A stretch of 64,000 bases of DNA from CAVPKN01 sp963832835 (GCA_963832835.1 CAWHVD010000001.1:1612001-1676000); one strand, 5' to 3'. Shown: positions 16,637 to 26,301, counted from the stretch's first letter. The notes: generated from the letters alone by a model not told the origin. Program-made: numbers and translations.

Positions 16637-19234
16637 CTATACCGGCGCAAGCGATTCAAAAGCAATCTCGCTTCCCTTCATGTACAACCTAACATCGGTA
16701 TTGGGGAGAATCTTTCCCTCTAAGAGGGCTCTAGATAACTTGCCAATCACTTCGTGCTGGATGAGGCGTTTGAGGGGCCTGGCTCCAAATGCGGGGTCAT
16801 AACCCTCTTTAGCCAAATGGTGTATTACAGATTCGTCCCATGAAAGGTGGATGAAACGTTCACATAAACGGGCAACCACATAGTGCATTTGGATCTCGAC
16901 AATTTTGGCCATGTCCCGTTCATGCAGGGGTAGGAAAGGGAGAATTTCATCGAGACGGTTGAGGAACTCGGGACGAAAATGTTGAGCCAGGGTGGGCTCA
17001 ATGATGGCCAGCACTTCTTCTTTTGTCACTTCCCCACGGTGCTTTTCGAGCACCTCCATAAGTTGTTGGGAGCCTAGGTTTGAGGTCATAATAAATAGGG
17101 CATTGCGGCAATTCACGCGCCGCCCTTTACTATCGGTCAGGCGTCCCTCATCAAAAATTTGCAATAGAATATTGAAAACGTCATGATGAGCCTTTTCAAT
17201 CTCATCGAGAAGCACTACAGCATAAGGGCGGCGGCGGATTGCCTCTGTTAGCTGCCCACCTTCGTCGTAGCCAATATAACCAGGAGGAGAACCGATGAGT
17301 TTAGAGACGGTATGTTTTTCCATGTACTCGGACATGTCAAGACGGATCATCGCGTCTTCTTTATTAAAGAGCTGCTCAGCTAGGGCTTTGGCAAGCTCGG
17401 TTTTTCCGACACCTGTTGGACCTAAAAATAGAAAAACTCCAATGGGTCGGTTGGGATCGTTGAGTCCAGCCCGAGATGCCCTTATGGCATCACTGACAGC
17501 TTTCACAGCAAAGGGCTGGCCTACAACCCTTTTTTCGAGCGTTTCTTCCAGGTGAAGGAGCTTACCCGCTTCGCCCTCAAGCATCTTTTGCACAGGGATC
17601 CCTGTCCATTTGGCGACAATCTGGGCAATGAGTGATTCATCTACCTCTTCTTGAAGAAGGCGATTCTCCTTTTTGTTGAGCTCTTGGCCCATTTCCTCGA
17701 TCTCTTTTTGCAGGGCCGGAATCCGGCTGTAGCGTAGTTCTGCTACCTTATTGAAATCAGAAGCCCTTTCTGCCTCTTCTTCTTGAAAACGGAGCTTCTC
17801 GAGCAAATCTTTTTTCTCTTTAAGCGCTGTTAGAACCTTTTTCTCGTTGTCCCACCTTTGTCGCAAGAGCGCAAGCTCCTCTTTTAGATCGACAATTTTC
17901 TTCTCTAGTATTTTCACTTCGCTTTGAGCTGATGGGGTATCTTCATGTTTCAAAGCTTCCTGCTTCACAATCAACGAGGCCAGTTCACGTTCCTTCAAAT
18001 CAATGGGCAAAGGACGGGAGCCCAGTTGCATCCGGATCAAGCTGGCCGCCTCATCGATGAGGTCAATCGCTTTATCGGGCAAAAAGCGGTCAGCAATATA
18101 GCGGTTTGAAAGCATCACCGCGGCATGCAAGGCGCCTTCGGTGATGCGCACACCGTGATAGATCTCGTAGCGTTCCTTCAAACCACGCACAATCGCAATC
18201 GCATCTTCTAAAGAAGGCTCTGCAATATAAACAGGTTGGAAACGGCGCTCTAAAGCAGGATCTTTTTCGATATACTTTTGGTATTCGTTAAGTGTTGTCG
18301 CGCCGATACAATGGAGGGTGCCGCGTGCAAGTGCCGGTTTTAGAAGATTGGCCGCATCCATCGCTCCTTCAGCAGCTCCTGCGCCTACCAAAGTATGCAC
18401 CTCGTCGATGAACAGGATAATCCTACCCTCGCTCTTTTCGATCTCTTGCAAAATCGATTTAAGCCTCTCTTCGAATTCTCCGCGGAACTTCGTTCCGGCG
18501 ATCAAGCTTCCCATATCAAGAGCTACAAGCTCTTTATCTTTCAAAGAGTCTGGGACATCTTTTTGGAAAATCCGTTGAGCCAACCCCTCTGCAATTGCCG
18601 TTTTGCCCACCCCAGGCTCGCCGATAAGCATGGGGTTGTTTTTAGTACGGCGGCTGAGTACTTGGATCGTGCGGCGGATCTCTTCATCGCGCCCAATGAC
18701 AGGATCGAGCTTACCCTCTCGCGCAAGCTTTGAGTAGCTTTTGCAATATTTTTCTAAGCTTTTCATGCTCCCTTCGGCAGTGGGCGAATCCATATGACGC
18801 TCTCCTCGTATTTTTTGAACCGCTTCTTGAAGTTGTTTCAAGGATATACCCGTCTGTTTTTTCCAGGAAGCAAAAGGCTCTGCCGCTCCTTGCCAAAAAC
18901 TCAACAGGAAATGATCACTCGACACATAGGTGTCTTTCATTTCTTTGGCAAAATTCTGCGCTTCGCCCACACGGCTTTGCAGGCTTCTTGCCGCTTGTGG
19001 CTCGCCACCTTCTCCCGAAAAAGTAGGTAGCTTGGTAAGCGCTTGTTCTACTTGGGCCTTTAATAGTGCAGGATCTGCCTTAAGCTCGTTTAATAAAATG
19101 TTGAAATACCCTTGATGATCTTCTAGAAAGGATAAAAGCAGATGATTTTCAGAAACTTCGGTATTTTTTCTTGTCTGAGCAATTTGAAACGCCCCTTCCA
19201 GGGCCTTTTGGACAGCTTCGGAGTAGTCGGCCAT
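16637..19234 (-). CDS. clpB: Protein disaggregase ClpB
   Basis: I choose the ATG at 19234 because GGAGG lies 5 bases before it. The GTG at 19246 lies upstream of that site. The 865-residue Hsp100 chaperone rescues aggregated proteins with DnaK. It has the double N-terminal Clp repeat (about 1-145), the first AAA domain (Walker A GEPGVGKTAIA, Walker B LFIDEVH), a long coiled-coil middle domain (about 400-520) and the second AAA domain (GPTGVGKTELAKAL, LLDEIEKAH). The C-terminal domain contains FRPEFLNRLDE and ends with the cap AFGARPLKRLIQ. The middle domain is what distinguishes ClpB from ClpA and ClpC. Size matches chlamydial ClpB. Confidence 0.97.
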   Translation of the reverse strand: MADYSEAVQKALEGAFQIAQTRKNTEVSENHLLLSFLEDHQGYFNILLNELKADPALLKAQVEQALTKLPTFSGEGGEPQAARSLQSRVGEAQNFAKEMKDTYVSSDHFLLSFWQGAAEPFASWKKQTGISLKQLQEAVQKIRGERHMDSPTAEGSMKSLEKYCKSYSKLAREGKLDPVIGRDEEIRRTIQVLSRRTKNNPMLIGEPGVGKTAIAEGLAQRIFQKDVPDSLKDKELVALDMGSLIAGTKFRGEFEERLKSILQEIEKSEGRIILFIDEVHTLVGAGAAEGAMDAANLLKPALARGTLHCIGATTLNEYQKYIEKDPALERRFQPVYIAEPSLEDAIAIVRGLKERYEIYHGVRITEGALHAAVMLSNRYIADRFLPDKAIDLIDEAASLIRMQLGSRPLPIDLKERELASLIVKQEALKHEDTPSAQSEVKILEKKIVDLKEELALLRQRWDNEKKVLTALKEKKDLLEKLRFQEEEAERASDFNKVAELRYSRIPALQKEIEEMGQELNKKENRLLQEEVDESLIAQIVAKWTGIPVQKMLEGEAGKLLHLEETLEKRVVGQPFAVKAVSDAIRASRAGLNDPNRPIGVFLFLGPTGVGKTELAKALAEQLFNKEDAMIRLDMSEYMEKHTVSKLIGSPPGYIGYDEGGQLTEAIRRRPYAVVLLDEIEKAHHDVFNILLQIFDEGRLTDSKGRRVNCRNALFIMTSNLGSQQLMEVLEKHRGEVTKEEVLAIIEPTLAQHFRPEFLNRLDEILPFLPLHERDMAKIVEIQMHYVVARLCERFIHLSWDESVIHHLAKEGYDPAFGARPLKRLIQHEVIGKLSRALLEGKILPNTDVRLYMKGSEIAFESLAPV

Positions 19235-19260
19235 GTTCACCTCCACATCAATGATTCCAC

Positions 19261-19289
19261 ACTATACCATAAAGGTTTTTTAGCGCTAA
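19261..19289 (-). promoter_or_regulatory. Putative clpB promoter with TTAGCGCTAA palindrome
   Basis: On the minus strand TATAGT (19261-19266) lies about 30 bases before the clpB ATG. A perfect 10-base palindrome TTAGCGCTAA (19280-19289) covers the -35 position. It is not a CIRCE element (the TTAGCACTC half-sites with a 9-base spacer are absent), but a dimeric regulator could bind there. Confidence 0.35.
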
Positions 19290-19340
19290 AGGAGCCTTGC
19301 GAAAACCGACCAAAATAAGACATGTCGTATAACGATCGTT

Positions 19341-19877
19341 ATGAAAAGGATCTATCAGGAGCTCATCGCCCACCACCTCACTGAGTATCGTCAAATGGTT
19401 TTTTTGATGGGACCCAGGCAAGTGGGAAAACCATCATTACTTCAATTGGGATAATTCTGCACAGAGGTTGCTCTTTATAGAGGGACCTCAAGCTATTGCC
19501 AAGCAGGTTGGGCTCGAAGAATTGAGTGACAAGATACCTATCCTGATTTTTGATGAGATCCACAAATTTGAAAAATGGAAAAACTTCCTCTTTGGAATGA
19601 TCGAGGGTTTGGAGAATATGGCCTTTATTATTTACGTACGAAGGACAAAATCGAGGTCGACTTCTTGGTTACAAAGAATGAAAAACCGTGGTTCCTAGCC
19701 GAGGTTAAAACAAAAGCAAAAGGGATCTCTTCAGCGCTCTATCATTTCCAAAATGAAACGGGGGCAATGCACGCTTTTCAAGTAGCCTTTGATCTTCCCT
19801 TTGTGAATAAAAACTGCTTCGATGAAAATAACTCCATTCTTGTGCCAGCCCAAACTTTGCTTTCACAACTTGTTTAA
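19341..19877 (+). pseudogene. Decayed AAA ATPase of the DUF4143 type
   Basis: An ATG at 19341 starts MKRIYQELIAHHLTEYRQMVFLMGPRQVGK, a normal AAA/DUF4143 N-terminus with a Walker A that has lost its threonine (GKPS) and then hits a stop near 19440. Another frame resumes with LFIEGPQAIAKQ and the Walker B ILIFDEIHKFEKWKNF. It then jumps by deletion into the C-terminal DUF4143 part (YYLRTKDKIEVDFLVTKNEKPWFLAEVKTKAKG) in a third frame, ending at 19877. More than half of the usual 400-residue protein is missing. These ATPases are often mobile or toxin-antitoxin-like accessory genes. This is a clear remnant. Confidence 0.85.
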
Positions 19878-21040
19878 ATCCAAACAAGTAAGCTTTTTAA
19901 GTAGGCGCTTTCGGGATGAAAAAGGTTTTCAGGATGATCACAAGCAAGCCTATGGCGGCCAACGACACGAAGAGCCCTTCCCTCTTCAAGAGCCGCTTCT
20001 CGCACGCAATTTTCAAATAGCTCTTCGGAGATGTAGTGAGAGCACGAGGAGACAAGTAGGTAACTTGCCTTTGGCATTGTGCGTAATGCTTGGCAGAAAA
20101 TCCGCTTGTAACCTTTACACGCCGCAACAATATCTTTTTTCTTTTTGGCAAAAGCCGGAGGGTCGAGGATGACTAGATCATAATCACATGCATGCTGGTC
20201 CAGAAAATCAAAAACATCGGCCTGATGAAACCCGTGTTCACTGGTGTTGAACCCATTCAAAGCAACGTTTTCATGGCATAGCCCCATAGCGGAGCCCGAT
20301 ATATCGACCGAATCCACGCGCGCAGCACCACCTGCCAGAGCGGCTAAAGAAAAGCCACCTGTATAGCAAAACCCGTTTAATACTTTTTTGTCATGAGCAA
20401 GCTCTCTGACCCACTTACGCATTTCACGTTGATCGAGAAAAAAACCTGTTTTCTGCCCTTTCTTGATATCGACAATGTAACGGATGCCCTCTTCAAGAAT
20501 CTCCACGCGGTCCGGGATGTCTCCCCATAGTACTTCCTCACGTGGTTTTATCCCCTCTTCTTTGAGCGAACCTCCTGACGATTTATCATAAACGCCTTTA
20601 ATCTCTAGGCGATCTTTCAACTGCTCTATGAACCAGGGAAGCAATGTGCGCATCCCCAGCGCTCCTGTTTGCATCACGAGGTAAGGCCCATATTTATCGA
20701 TAATCAATCCCGGCAAACCATCCCCTTCTCCGTTCACGAGCCGAAATGCTGTCGTGCGTTTAGACGCCAGCAAAGCTGCTCTTAATGCTAATGCCTCTTC
20801 TAATGTCCTTGTGAGCGCGGCATACACTTCTGCATCGCCAAAACTCACGACCCGACCCGCAAGTGACACTTTTCTATTAAAAAAGCCGTGCCCTATCAGC
20901 CTCCCCTCAGCGCTGCGGATCGCTACAAGCTCACCATCTACATACCCATCAGGGTACGACGCTACGGCCCCGGAAAAAATCCAGTGGTGTCTTTGTGTGA
21001 CGGCCCACTCCCTTCCTTTATTTAAAATTACTGCCTTCAT
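19874..21040 (-). CDS. RlmI-like class I SAM-dependent rRNA methyltransferase
   Basis: The 388-residue protein starts at ATG 21040 (a TTG at 21058 is possible; no strong ribosome binding site). An N-terminal PUA-like domain (HHWIFSGAVAS..GELVAIRSAEGRLIGHGFFN) is followed by an EEHD-like middle part (FRLVNGEGDGLPGLIIDKYG). The Rossmann methyltransferase domain then has motif I VLNGFCYTGGFSLAAL, acidic VDSVDISGSAM and motif IV DLVILDPPAFAKKKKD. The conserved SCSHYIS near the C-terminus matches RlmI, which methylates C5 of cytosine 1962 in 23S rRNA. Exact target in this organism is inferred. Its stop overlaps the pseudogene end by 4 bases. Confidence 0.82.
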   Translation of the reverse strand: MKAVILNKGREWAVTQRHHWIFSGAVASYPDGYVDGELVAIRSAEGRLIGHGFFNRKVSLAGRVVSFGDAEVYAALTRTLEEALALRAALLASKRTTAFRLVNGEGDGLPGLIIDKYGPYLVMQTGALGMRTLLPWFIEQLKDRLEIKGVYDKSSGGSLKEEGIKPREEVLWGDIPDRVEILEEGIRYIVDIKKGQKTGFFLDQREMRKWVRELAHDKKVLNGFCYTGGFSLAALAGGAARVDSVDISGSAMGLCHENVALNGFNTSEHGFHQADVFDFLDQHACDYDLVILDPPAFAKKKKDIVAACKGYKRIFCQALRTMPKASYLLVSSCSHYISEELFENCVREAALEEGRALRVVGRHRLACDHPENLFHPESAYLKSLLVWI

Positions 21041-21161
21041 GCAAGTGATTCTAGTCAAAAAATATTAATGTTACGTTAAGATCTGAAAAGTGAAATGAAA
21101 AGTGAAAAGTGAAGCGGGCGGTTCGGAATTAAAAGCCCGCCCATTAAAGGGCTCGAGTTTA

Positions 21162-21321
21162 TATCATTTCCAGAAAATAAAGTCATGAATTGGTACTGGG
21201 TAACATGACAGATTTGGATGATCGTTTCGAAGCCTATGTTTTTGCACCTAAGCGAGAAAGAATCGTTCAAAAACGGCGTGTTATAAGTGCCACTTCATGA
21301 CTTTATTTTCTGGAAATGGTA
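21162..21321 (+). mobile_element. 160-bp palindromic MITE, copy 4
   Basis: Flanked by TTA duplications (21159-21161 and 21322-21324). One base is deleted in the right arm (TTATAAGTGCC instead of TTATACAGTGCC) and the left end reads TATC instead of TACC. It lies upstream of the divergent RlmI-like gene and just before a short plus-strand open frame. Confidence 0.92.
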
Positions 21322-21549
21322 TTATTAGCTATCAGAGCATCAAGCGATGAGTCTCATTTTATTTTAAGGCAAGATATGGAGCGCTTTAGAGCCGAAGGAC
21401 ACATTATACGCATCCTCAATCTTGAAGAATGCAAGTCATTCACGTTAGGAAAGCTTATGAACACTACTGAAAGCCTCAAAAAGCTGAAGGAAAAAAGCAG
21501 TCCTCCTCAGGATAAGGAAGGAAAAAGGTGCGATCAACACTTCACGTGA
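21316..21549 (+). pseudogene. Possible gene remnant starting in MITE copy 4
   Basis: A 77-codon frame begins with the ATG of the MITE end and runs VLLAIRASSDESHFILRQDMERFRAEGHIIRILNLEECKSFTLGKLMNTTESLKK, then a lysine-rich tail overlapping the 3' end of the opposing GGDEF-EAL gene by 16 bases. The first 50 residues look protein-like, but I recognise no family and see no ribosome binding site. It may be the 3' end of a gene interrupted by the MITE, or no gene at all. Confidence 0.25.
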
Positions 21550-23768
21550 ATGCCATCCTTCAATAAAAGGGTGTAGGCATTTGCATCAATAGGTTTGCTG
21601 AAATAAAATCCTTGCATTTCATCGCACTGATTTTCTAAAAGAAAGCGATATTGCTGTTCAGTCTCAACACCTTCGGCAACCACCTTCATGTTAAGGCTAT
21701 GAGCCATTGAAATGATCGCTAGGATAATAGGGGTTTCAATAGGATCTGTCTCTATGTTCCCAATGAAACTTTTATCTATTTTAAGTTTTGTAATTGGATA
21801 ATGCATCAAGTAATTTAAGTTTGAATATCCTATTCCAAAATCATCAATTACAAAAGAGACGCCCCTATCCCGAAGGCTTTTAAAAATCCCTTTAATTTCA
21901 TCAGAGCTTTCCATCAAAACATTTTCGGTCAATTCAAGCTCCAGATACTTTCCTTCATAGCCTATTTCATCCAAAACTTTCTCAATCATTTTGATGGAGT
22001 CAACATTTTTTACCTGGTATCCAGACAAGTTAACGGCAATAGGAACGAGGGGCAAACCATTCTTTTGCCACTGCAAATTCTGTTCGCAAGCCGTACGTAG
22101 TACCCATTCACCAATAGGAATAATCAATCCTGTCTCTTCAGCAATCGAAATAAATTTCTGTGGTGCGATCATGCCCAGTTGGGGATGCCGCCACCTCAAA
22201 AGGGCTTCTGTTGCCCTGAATGTCTGGGTCTGAACATCCAGGATGGGTTGATAATAGAGGAGCAGCTCGCCCAGCTTATAGGCAAGGATTAAATTTTGCT
22301 CCATGTCTAAAAGCTCTCTCACTTGAGAATTCATATCGTCGGTATAATACTGAAATGTATTTTTACCCATCGCCTTAGCTCTGTACATGGCTGCATCGGC
22401 ATTTTTGAGCAATTCGTCTGCAGTAGTGCCATTTTTTGGGAAAAAACTGATGCCTAAGCTGGGGGTTATGGATAATTGTTGATTATTAATCATAAAAGGC
22501 GTACGGAATGCTTCTTGTATTCTTTTGACGGTAAAAAAAGAAAGGTTTTTGTCCTGCATGCCAGGCAAAATTAAAACAAATTCATCCCCTCCAACCCGGC
22601 ATAGAGTGTCCGATGCTCGTTTACAGCCCAGTAATCTTTCAGCTACCACAGTCAAAAGCTCGTCCCCAAAATTATGTCCCAGACTGTCGTTGACAATTTT
22701 AAAACGGTCCAAATCCAGGAAGATGACGGCAATTTGTGTTTTATCCCTTTCAGCCTGAAAAATCGCCTGCTGCAAGCGGTCGACAAGCAACATGCGATTG
22801 GGTAAATGGGTTAATGGGTCATGGGTAGCCTGAAAGGTAAGCTGCTCTTCAAAATACCGTTGTTCGGTAACATCGCGAAAATTTAATACTCTTCCGATAA
22901 TATGTCGTTCCAATTGCAACGGACGGGTATAGAATTCAAGAACTTTCCCATTTTTTAAATGGAGTTCCAATCTTAATTCACCGTAAGCCGTTTCATCAAA
23001 ATTATAAATTAAATCTTCAAATGTGGGTTTCACAATATGCCCATCCTCCACATTGGAAACGATAAAAGCGATGAACTCAGAAGTATCTTTATGCTTTAGA
23101 ATAGGCTCAATCCCCTCATTGTTCCCTGTCAGATTGCTCCAAAGCTTTTGAAAATTCAGGTTATAGTCAATGATTTTAGATTCCTTGCTGATTACCAGGA
23201 TACCATCGGTTGTCGCTTCAAGAGTTGCTCGAATCTCCGCTGTCCTCTCTTCGACCATCGATTGGAGACAATCGAGCTTAAAACGACTTTGCTGCAATAG
23301 TTTCCATTTTTCTTGTAGAGCACTGGCCAGTTGATGCACTTCAATGCTGTCGAAGGGCTTTTTCAAAATCAGCACGCGGTCGCTCCATCCGAGCCTTTTA
23401 GTCATCTCATGCCACGTGTAATCACTATACGCAGTGCAGATAACAGTCTGAATATCCGAATCAACTGCTAAAATCTTTTCGATTGTCTCAACTCCATCCC
23501 AGCCGGGAGGCATGCGAATATCAACAAAAGCGAGAAAATAAGGGCGCTTCTCTTCTAAAGATTTTTGAACCTTCTGAAGACCTTCCTCTCCTTGGAAGGC
23601 TGAATCAATATCATACTCAGGGGTCTTGGTACTTTGTTCGTTTTCCCCAAAGACCGCTTCTTTTAGGCTACTCAAATGCTCATCGGAAGCTGCCAAAACC
23701 TTGCGGTAATCATTATGGATGTCTTTGTTATCATCAATAATAAGGATACGATTCGCATAAGATTCCAT
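21534..23768 (-). CDS. REC-PAS-GGDEF-EAL cyclic-di-GMP enzyme
   Basis: The 744-residue protein has an N-terminal receiver domain (acid pocket D12/D13, phospho-acceptor D83 in FVDIRMPP, T112, K137). A linker coiled coil and PAS-like domain (about 180-305) follow. The GGDEF domain has intact GGDEF (393-397) and an I-site RASD (384-387). The EAL domain begins with EALLRW (521-526) and keeps ELTENVLM, VIDDFGIGYSNL and KIDKSFI. Both synthesis and hydrolysis of cyclic-di-GMP therefore look possible. It is the last gene of a three-gene operon whose first genes encode a FIST sensor and a histidine kinase. The kinase (no gap) is the obvious phospho-donor. It is soluble. Confidence 0.93.
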   Translation of the reverse strand: MESYANRILIIDDNKDIHNDYRKVLAASDEHLSSLKEAVFGENEQSTKTPEYDIDSAFQGEEGLQKVQKSLEEKRPYFLAFVDIRMPPGWDGVETIEKILAVDSDIQTVICTAYSDYTWHEMTKRLGWSDRVLILKKPFDSIEVHQLASALQEKWKLLQQSRFKLDCLQSMVEERTAEIRATLEATTDGILVISKESKIIDYNLNFQKLWSNLTGNNEGIEPILKHKDTSEFIAFIVSNVEDGHIVKPTFEDLIYNFDETAYGELRLELHLKNGKVLEFYTRPLQLERHIIGRVLNFRDVTEQRYFEEQLTFQATHDPLTHLPNRMLLVDRLQQAIFQAERDKTQIAVIFLDLDRFKIVNDSLGHNFGDELLTVVAERLLGCKRASDTLCRVGGDEFVLILPGMQDKNLSFFTVKRIQEAFRTPFMINNQQLSITPSLGISFFPKNGTTADELLKNADAAMYRAKAMGKNTFQYYTDDMNSQVRELLDMEQNLILAYKLGELLLYYQPILDVQTQTFRATEALLRWRHPQLGMIAPQKFISIAEETGLIIPIGEWVLRTACEQNLQWQKNGLPLVPIAVNLSGYQVKNVDSIKMIEKVLDEIGYEGKYLELELTENVLMESSDEIKGIFKSLRDRGVSFVIDDFGIGYSNLNYLMHYPITKLKIDKSFIGNIETDPIETPIILAIISMAHSLNMKVVAEGVETEQQYRFLLENQCDEMQGFYFSKPIDANAYTLLLKDGIHVKC

Positions 23769-25151
23769 TTAAGCCTGAATTTGTAAGTTTAACGTGAAGG
23801 TTGCTCCTTTTGCAGGACCGTAGCTTTGACAGGATAATTTACCCCCCATCTCCTTTGCTAAAAGCGCACATGTGTGCAGGCCAAAACCATGGCCTTCCTT
23901 CTTGGTTGTAAAACCAAAAGAAAATATATCTGGGAGATGCTCGCTTGTAATTCCCATTCCATTATCAACTAATTCAATTTGACATGTATTTTTATCTTTA
24001 ATCATTGTGCGGAAAATCAATTGTTTCTGAGGCGGACATTTTTCTTTCAAAGAATCGAGAGCATTACGGATAAGGTTCACCAAAATCTGAAGGAGTCTAG
24101 CTCGATCGATAGAAATCTCTGGTGCTGGGGCATATTCTCGAATGATTTTAACATTATATTTTTGGAATTCCTTTGAATGCATGGAAATTAATTCGTCCAA
24201 TAGTTCATTAATGGATACTTTTTCTTTAATCCCAAGAATGATACCCGTCGCTTGCTGGACTGTGATGATACTTTTAATATGCTGGACATTTTTTTCTAAC
24301 AAATCCAGCTCATTCAAGTTTCTTTGATTTTCTTTTTCCCAACATTCGGAAAGGGCTATTAACAAATCAGGTAAACGATTACCCCTGGGGTCTTTTTCTA
24401 TATAGGTACCCAAATCATCCTTATGCTCTCTGATCAAATTGGCGATTTTCGGCAGGCTCCGAAGCTCTGTATGACAAACATTTTCTCGAAGAAGACCCAC
24501 TGAAACATTAACCGTTGTCAAGACATTGCCGACATTATGCAATACACTTGTCGCCATTTCCATCATGCCGATCTGCCTGGCAGCTGTTGCTAATTGTTTC
24601 TGCAGTTGAAGCTCCCTTAGTTGGGATTGTTCTTGTTCCTTCCGCAGCGTGATATCGCGCAATATATAAATTCTCAATTTTTTTTGGCCAACAGTGACCT
24701 CAGAGGTTGAGAGCTCAATAGTTAATGGCAAGCCATCCGGCTGTTTTAATGAGGAGAGCTCGTATAAACCATGACTTGATGGCAGGATAGTCAATGTTGG
24801 CATATCTTTTCCGATAAGCTCAGTCTCAGCGCCGAAGCCTAAATAGCGGGCAGCTATATAATTGCAAATCTCAATTTTTTGGTTTTCATTGATGACCAAA
24901 ATGCCATCTGATGCAGCTTCCAAAATGGAGTGTAAGAAATATTCCTTCGCTTTAAGCGCATCTCCTGCTTCTAGTAGTTCTTGAGTGCTGATTTCTAACG
25001 ATTGTTTTCCTAAAGCATGGTCGCGTTCATAGTGTTCATAGGAACGGTTAATGGCATCCAAGAGATCTTTTAGGCCTGGAGTTAAAGAGGTGTCGGTCTT
25101 TAAATACCGTTTCAACTGTCTTGTCAGTAAATTTGTATATTTAGAGTCCAA
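23769..25151 (-). CDS. PAS-domain sensor histidine kinase partner of the FIST protein
   Basis: The 460-residue cytoplasmic kinase has no membrane segment. An N-terminal helical region is followed by a PAS domain (about 70-170) and a dimerisation/phospho-transfer helix with MATSVLHNVGNVL, whose H205 is the likely phosphorylated histidine. The catalytic domain has N-box NLIRNALDSL, G1 VDNGMG, F-box FSFGFTTKK and G2 GHGFGLH. VLHNVGNVL is the H-box style found in kinases paired with FIST/NosP-type sensors. It lies directly between the FIST gene (1-base gap) and the receiver-GGDEF-EAL gene (adjacent). Lack of membrane helices implies that input comes from the neighbouring soluble sensor. Confidence 0.9.
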   Translation of the reverse strand: MDSKYTNLLTRQLKRYLKTDTSLTPGLKDLLDAINRSYEHYERDHALGKQSLEISTQELLEAGDALKAKEYFLHSILEAASDGILVINENQKIEICNYIAARYLGFGAETELIGKDMPTLTILPSSHGLYELSSLKQPDGLPLTIELSTSEVTVGQKKLRIYILRDITLRKEQEQSQLRELQLQKQLATAARQIGMMEMATSVLHNVGNVLTTVNVSVGLLRENVCHTELRSLPKIANLIREHKDDLGTYIEKDPRGNRLPDLLIALSECWEKENQRNLNELDLLEKNVQHIKSIITVQQATGIILGIKEKVSINELLDELISMHSKEFQKYNVKIIREYAPAPEISIDRARLLQILVNLIRNALDSLKEKCPPQKQLIFRTMIKDKNTCQIELVDNGMGITSEHLPDIFSFGFTTKKEGHGFGLHTCALLAKEMGGKLSCQSYGPAKGATFTLNLQIQA

Positions 25152-25152
25152 A

Positions 25153-26301
25153 TTACTTCTCTACAATGGTCGTAATGGTCATCGTTTGGTTGTGGAGCTT
25201 ACAATTGGCCAAAGGAGCTGTTGGAGCAATTTCTCCGTAAGAATAAAATCCGGCGATCGTTGTTTCATTCCCAATGAGATCTTTAACAATTTCGATCTCT
25301 TCTTCGGCACGGGGGCCTAAAACAATACGACGGCCTACACAACTGATCAAAATAGCTAGATCTGGGGTTTCCCTGTCCACCATTTCCAAACTATACAAAG
25401 CTGCGCGAAAGGCCCCGTCCACAAGACGATCGAAATTCGCTTTCATGAGTTGTGCATACCATCCTTCGGGCATGTTGCCGGCAAATACCATCCCTTGGTT
25501 TTTTTCATCAATGCTTAAAATTGTCCGAACAAGGGCCCTAGATTGTCTATCGGGCCGGATTGCAAGAGGAAAGAGCATAGCCGAACTGGGAAGCTCTCTG
25601 GCTTGTTCACCTAAGTATTTTTTATAAAGATCAAGCGCTGATTTGTTATCTAATTCGTAGAGAATATTCGATGAGGAGCGCGTAATTTTTCTTTCGATCC
25701 CAAAAGGATCCCACCCACCTACAGAGCCACATCCAAATTTAAGATGAGAGCTATAAAAACCAACGATGACAATTTCACCTTCTTGCGGAGGGGCATTTGC
25801 ACCCACAACTGTTTTTTCAAAACGGGTGCCATCACCGGCTAGCCCTCCTGTGATGCTTACAGATTTGGGAAGAGTTCCTGATAAGCCCTTGATCAGATCA
25901 CTTCCATTGACAAGATGCCCATCAGCAAACAAAAATACGTGCTTTAAGCCATTTTTAGGCAGCTTTTTCCCCAATTTCTCTCCGGCAAGGGAGCTATTTC
26001 CTGCTTCGGAGAGGCTAATCCTGTGAACTTGCAATTCTAAAGGTTTTTCAAAAAAAATTGCGGTTACAACAATTGATGCATCATCCAGGTTTGTTCCTTT
26101 AATATTGCCAGCAGTAGAGGCTAAAATGATATGCGCATGCGGAAAGGCATCTTTCAATTCTTCAAATCTTTTTGGATCACTTAAGATAAACCGGTCACCG
26201 AATGCAAAGACAAGTTGAATGTTTTTTTTATCTAGAGAAGAAGTATCCTCAGACCATCCTTTGTCTTGGGACCATTTTTGCTGTAGAATTTTCACAGGCA
26301 T
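25153..26301 (-). CDS. FIST-domain sensor protein (NosP-like)
   Basis: The 382-residue protein consists of a FIST N domain and a FIST C domain. Typical segments are VFLFADGHLVNGSDLIKGLSG, VSITGGLAGDGTRFEKTVVG and GEIVIVGFYSSHLKFGCGSVGGWDPFG. The C half has RALVRTILSIDEKNQGMVFAGNMPEGWYAQLM and ISCVGRRIVLGPRAEEEIE, then TIAGFYSYGEIAP. FIST proteins are cytoplasmic small-molecule sensors. NosP members bind haem and nitric oxide and control an associated histidine kinase and cyclic-di-GMP enzymes. The operon order here is the same. Whether this copy binds haem cannot be told from sequence. A TATAAT box lies about 21 bases upstream (26322-26327, minus strand). Confidence 0.88.
   Translation of the reverse strand: MPVKILQQKWSQDKGWSEDTSSLDKKNIQLVFAFGDRFILSDPKRFEELKDAFPHAHIILASTAGNIKGTNLDDASIVVTAIFFEKPLELQVHRISLSEAGNSSLAGEKLGKKLPKNGLKHVFLFADGHLVNGSDLIKGLSGTLPKSVSITGGLAGDGTRFEKTVVGANAPPQEGEIVIVGFYSSHLKFGCGSVGGWDPFGIERKITRSSSNILYELDNKSALDLYKKYLGEQARELPSSAMLFPLAIRPDRQSRALVRTILSIDEKNQGMVFAGNMPEGWYAQLMKANFDRLVDGAFRAALYSLEMVDRETPDLAILISCVGRRIVLGPRAEEEIEIVKDLIGNETTIAGFYSYGEIAPTAPLANCKLHNQTMTITTIVEK

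Noticed and set aside
19280..19289. CIRCE heat-shock operator upstream of clpB
   Set aside because: Only TTAGCGCTAA is present. The 9-base half-sites and 9-base spacer of CIRCE are missing.
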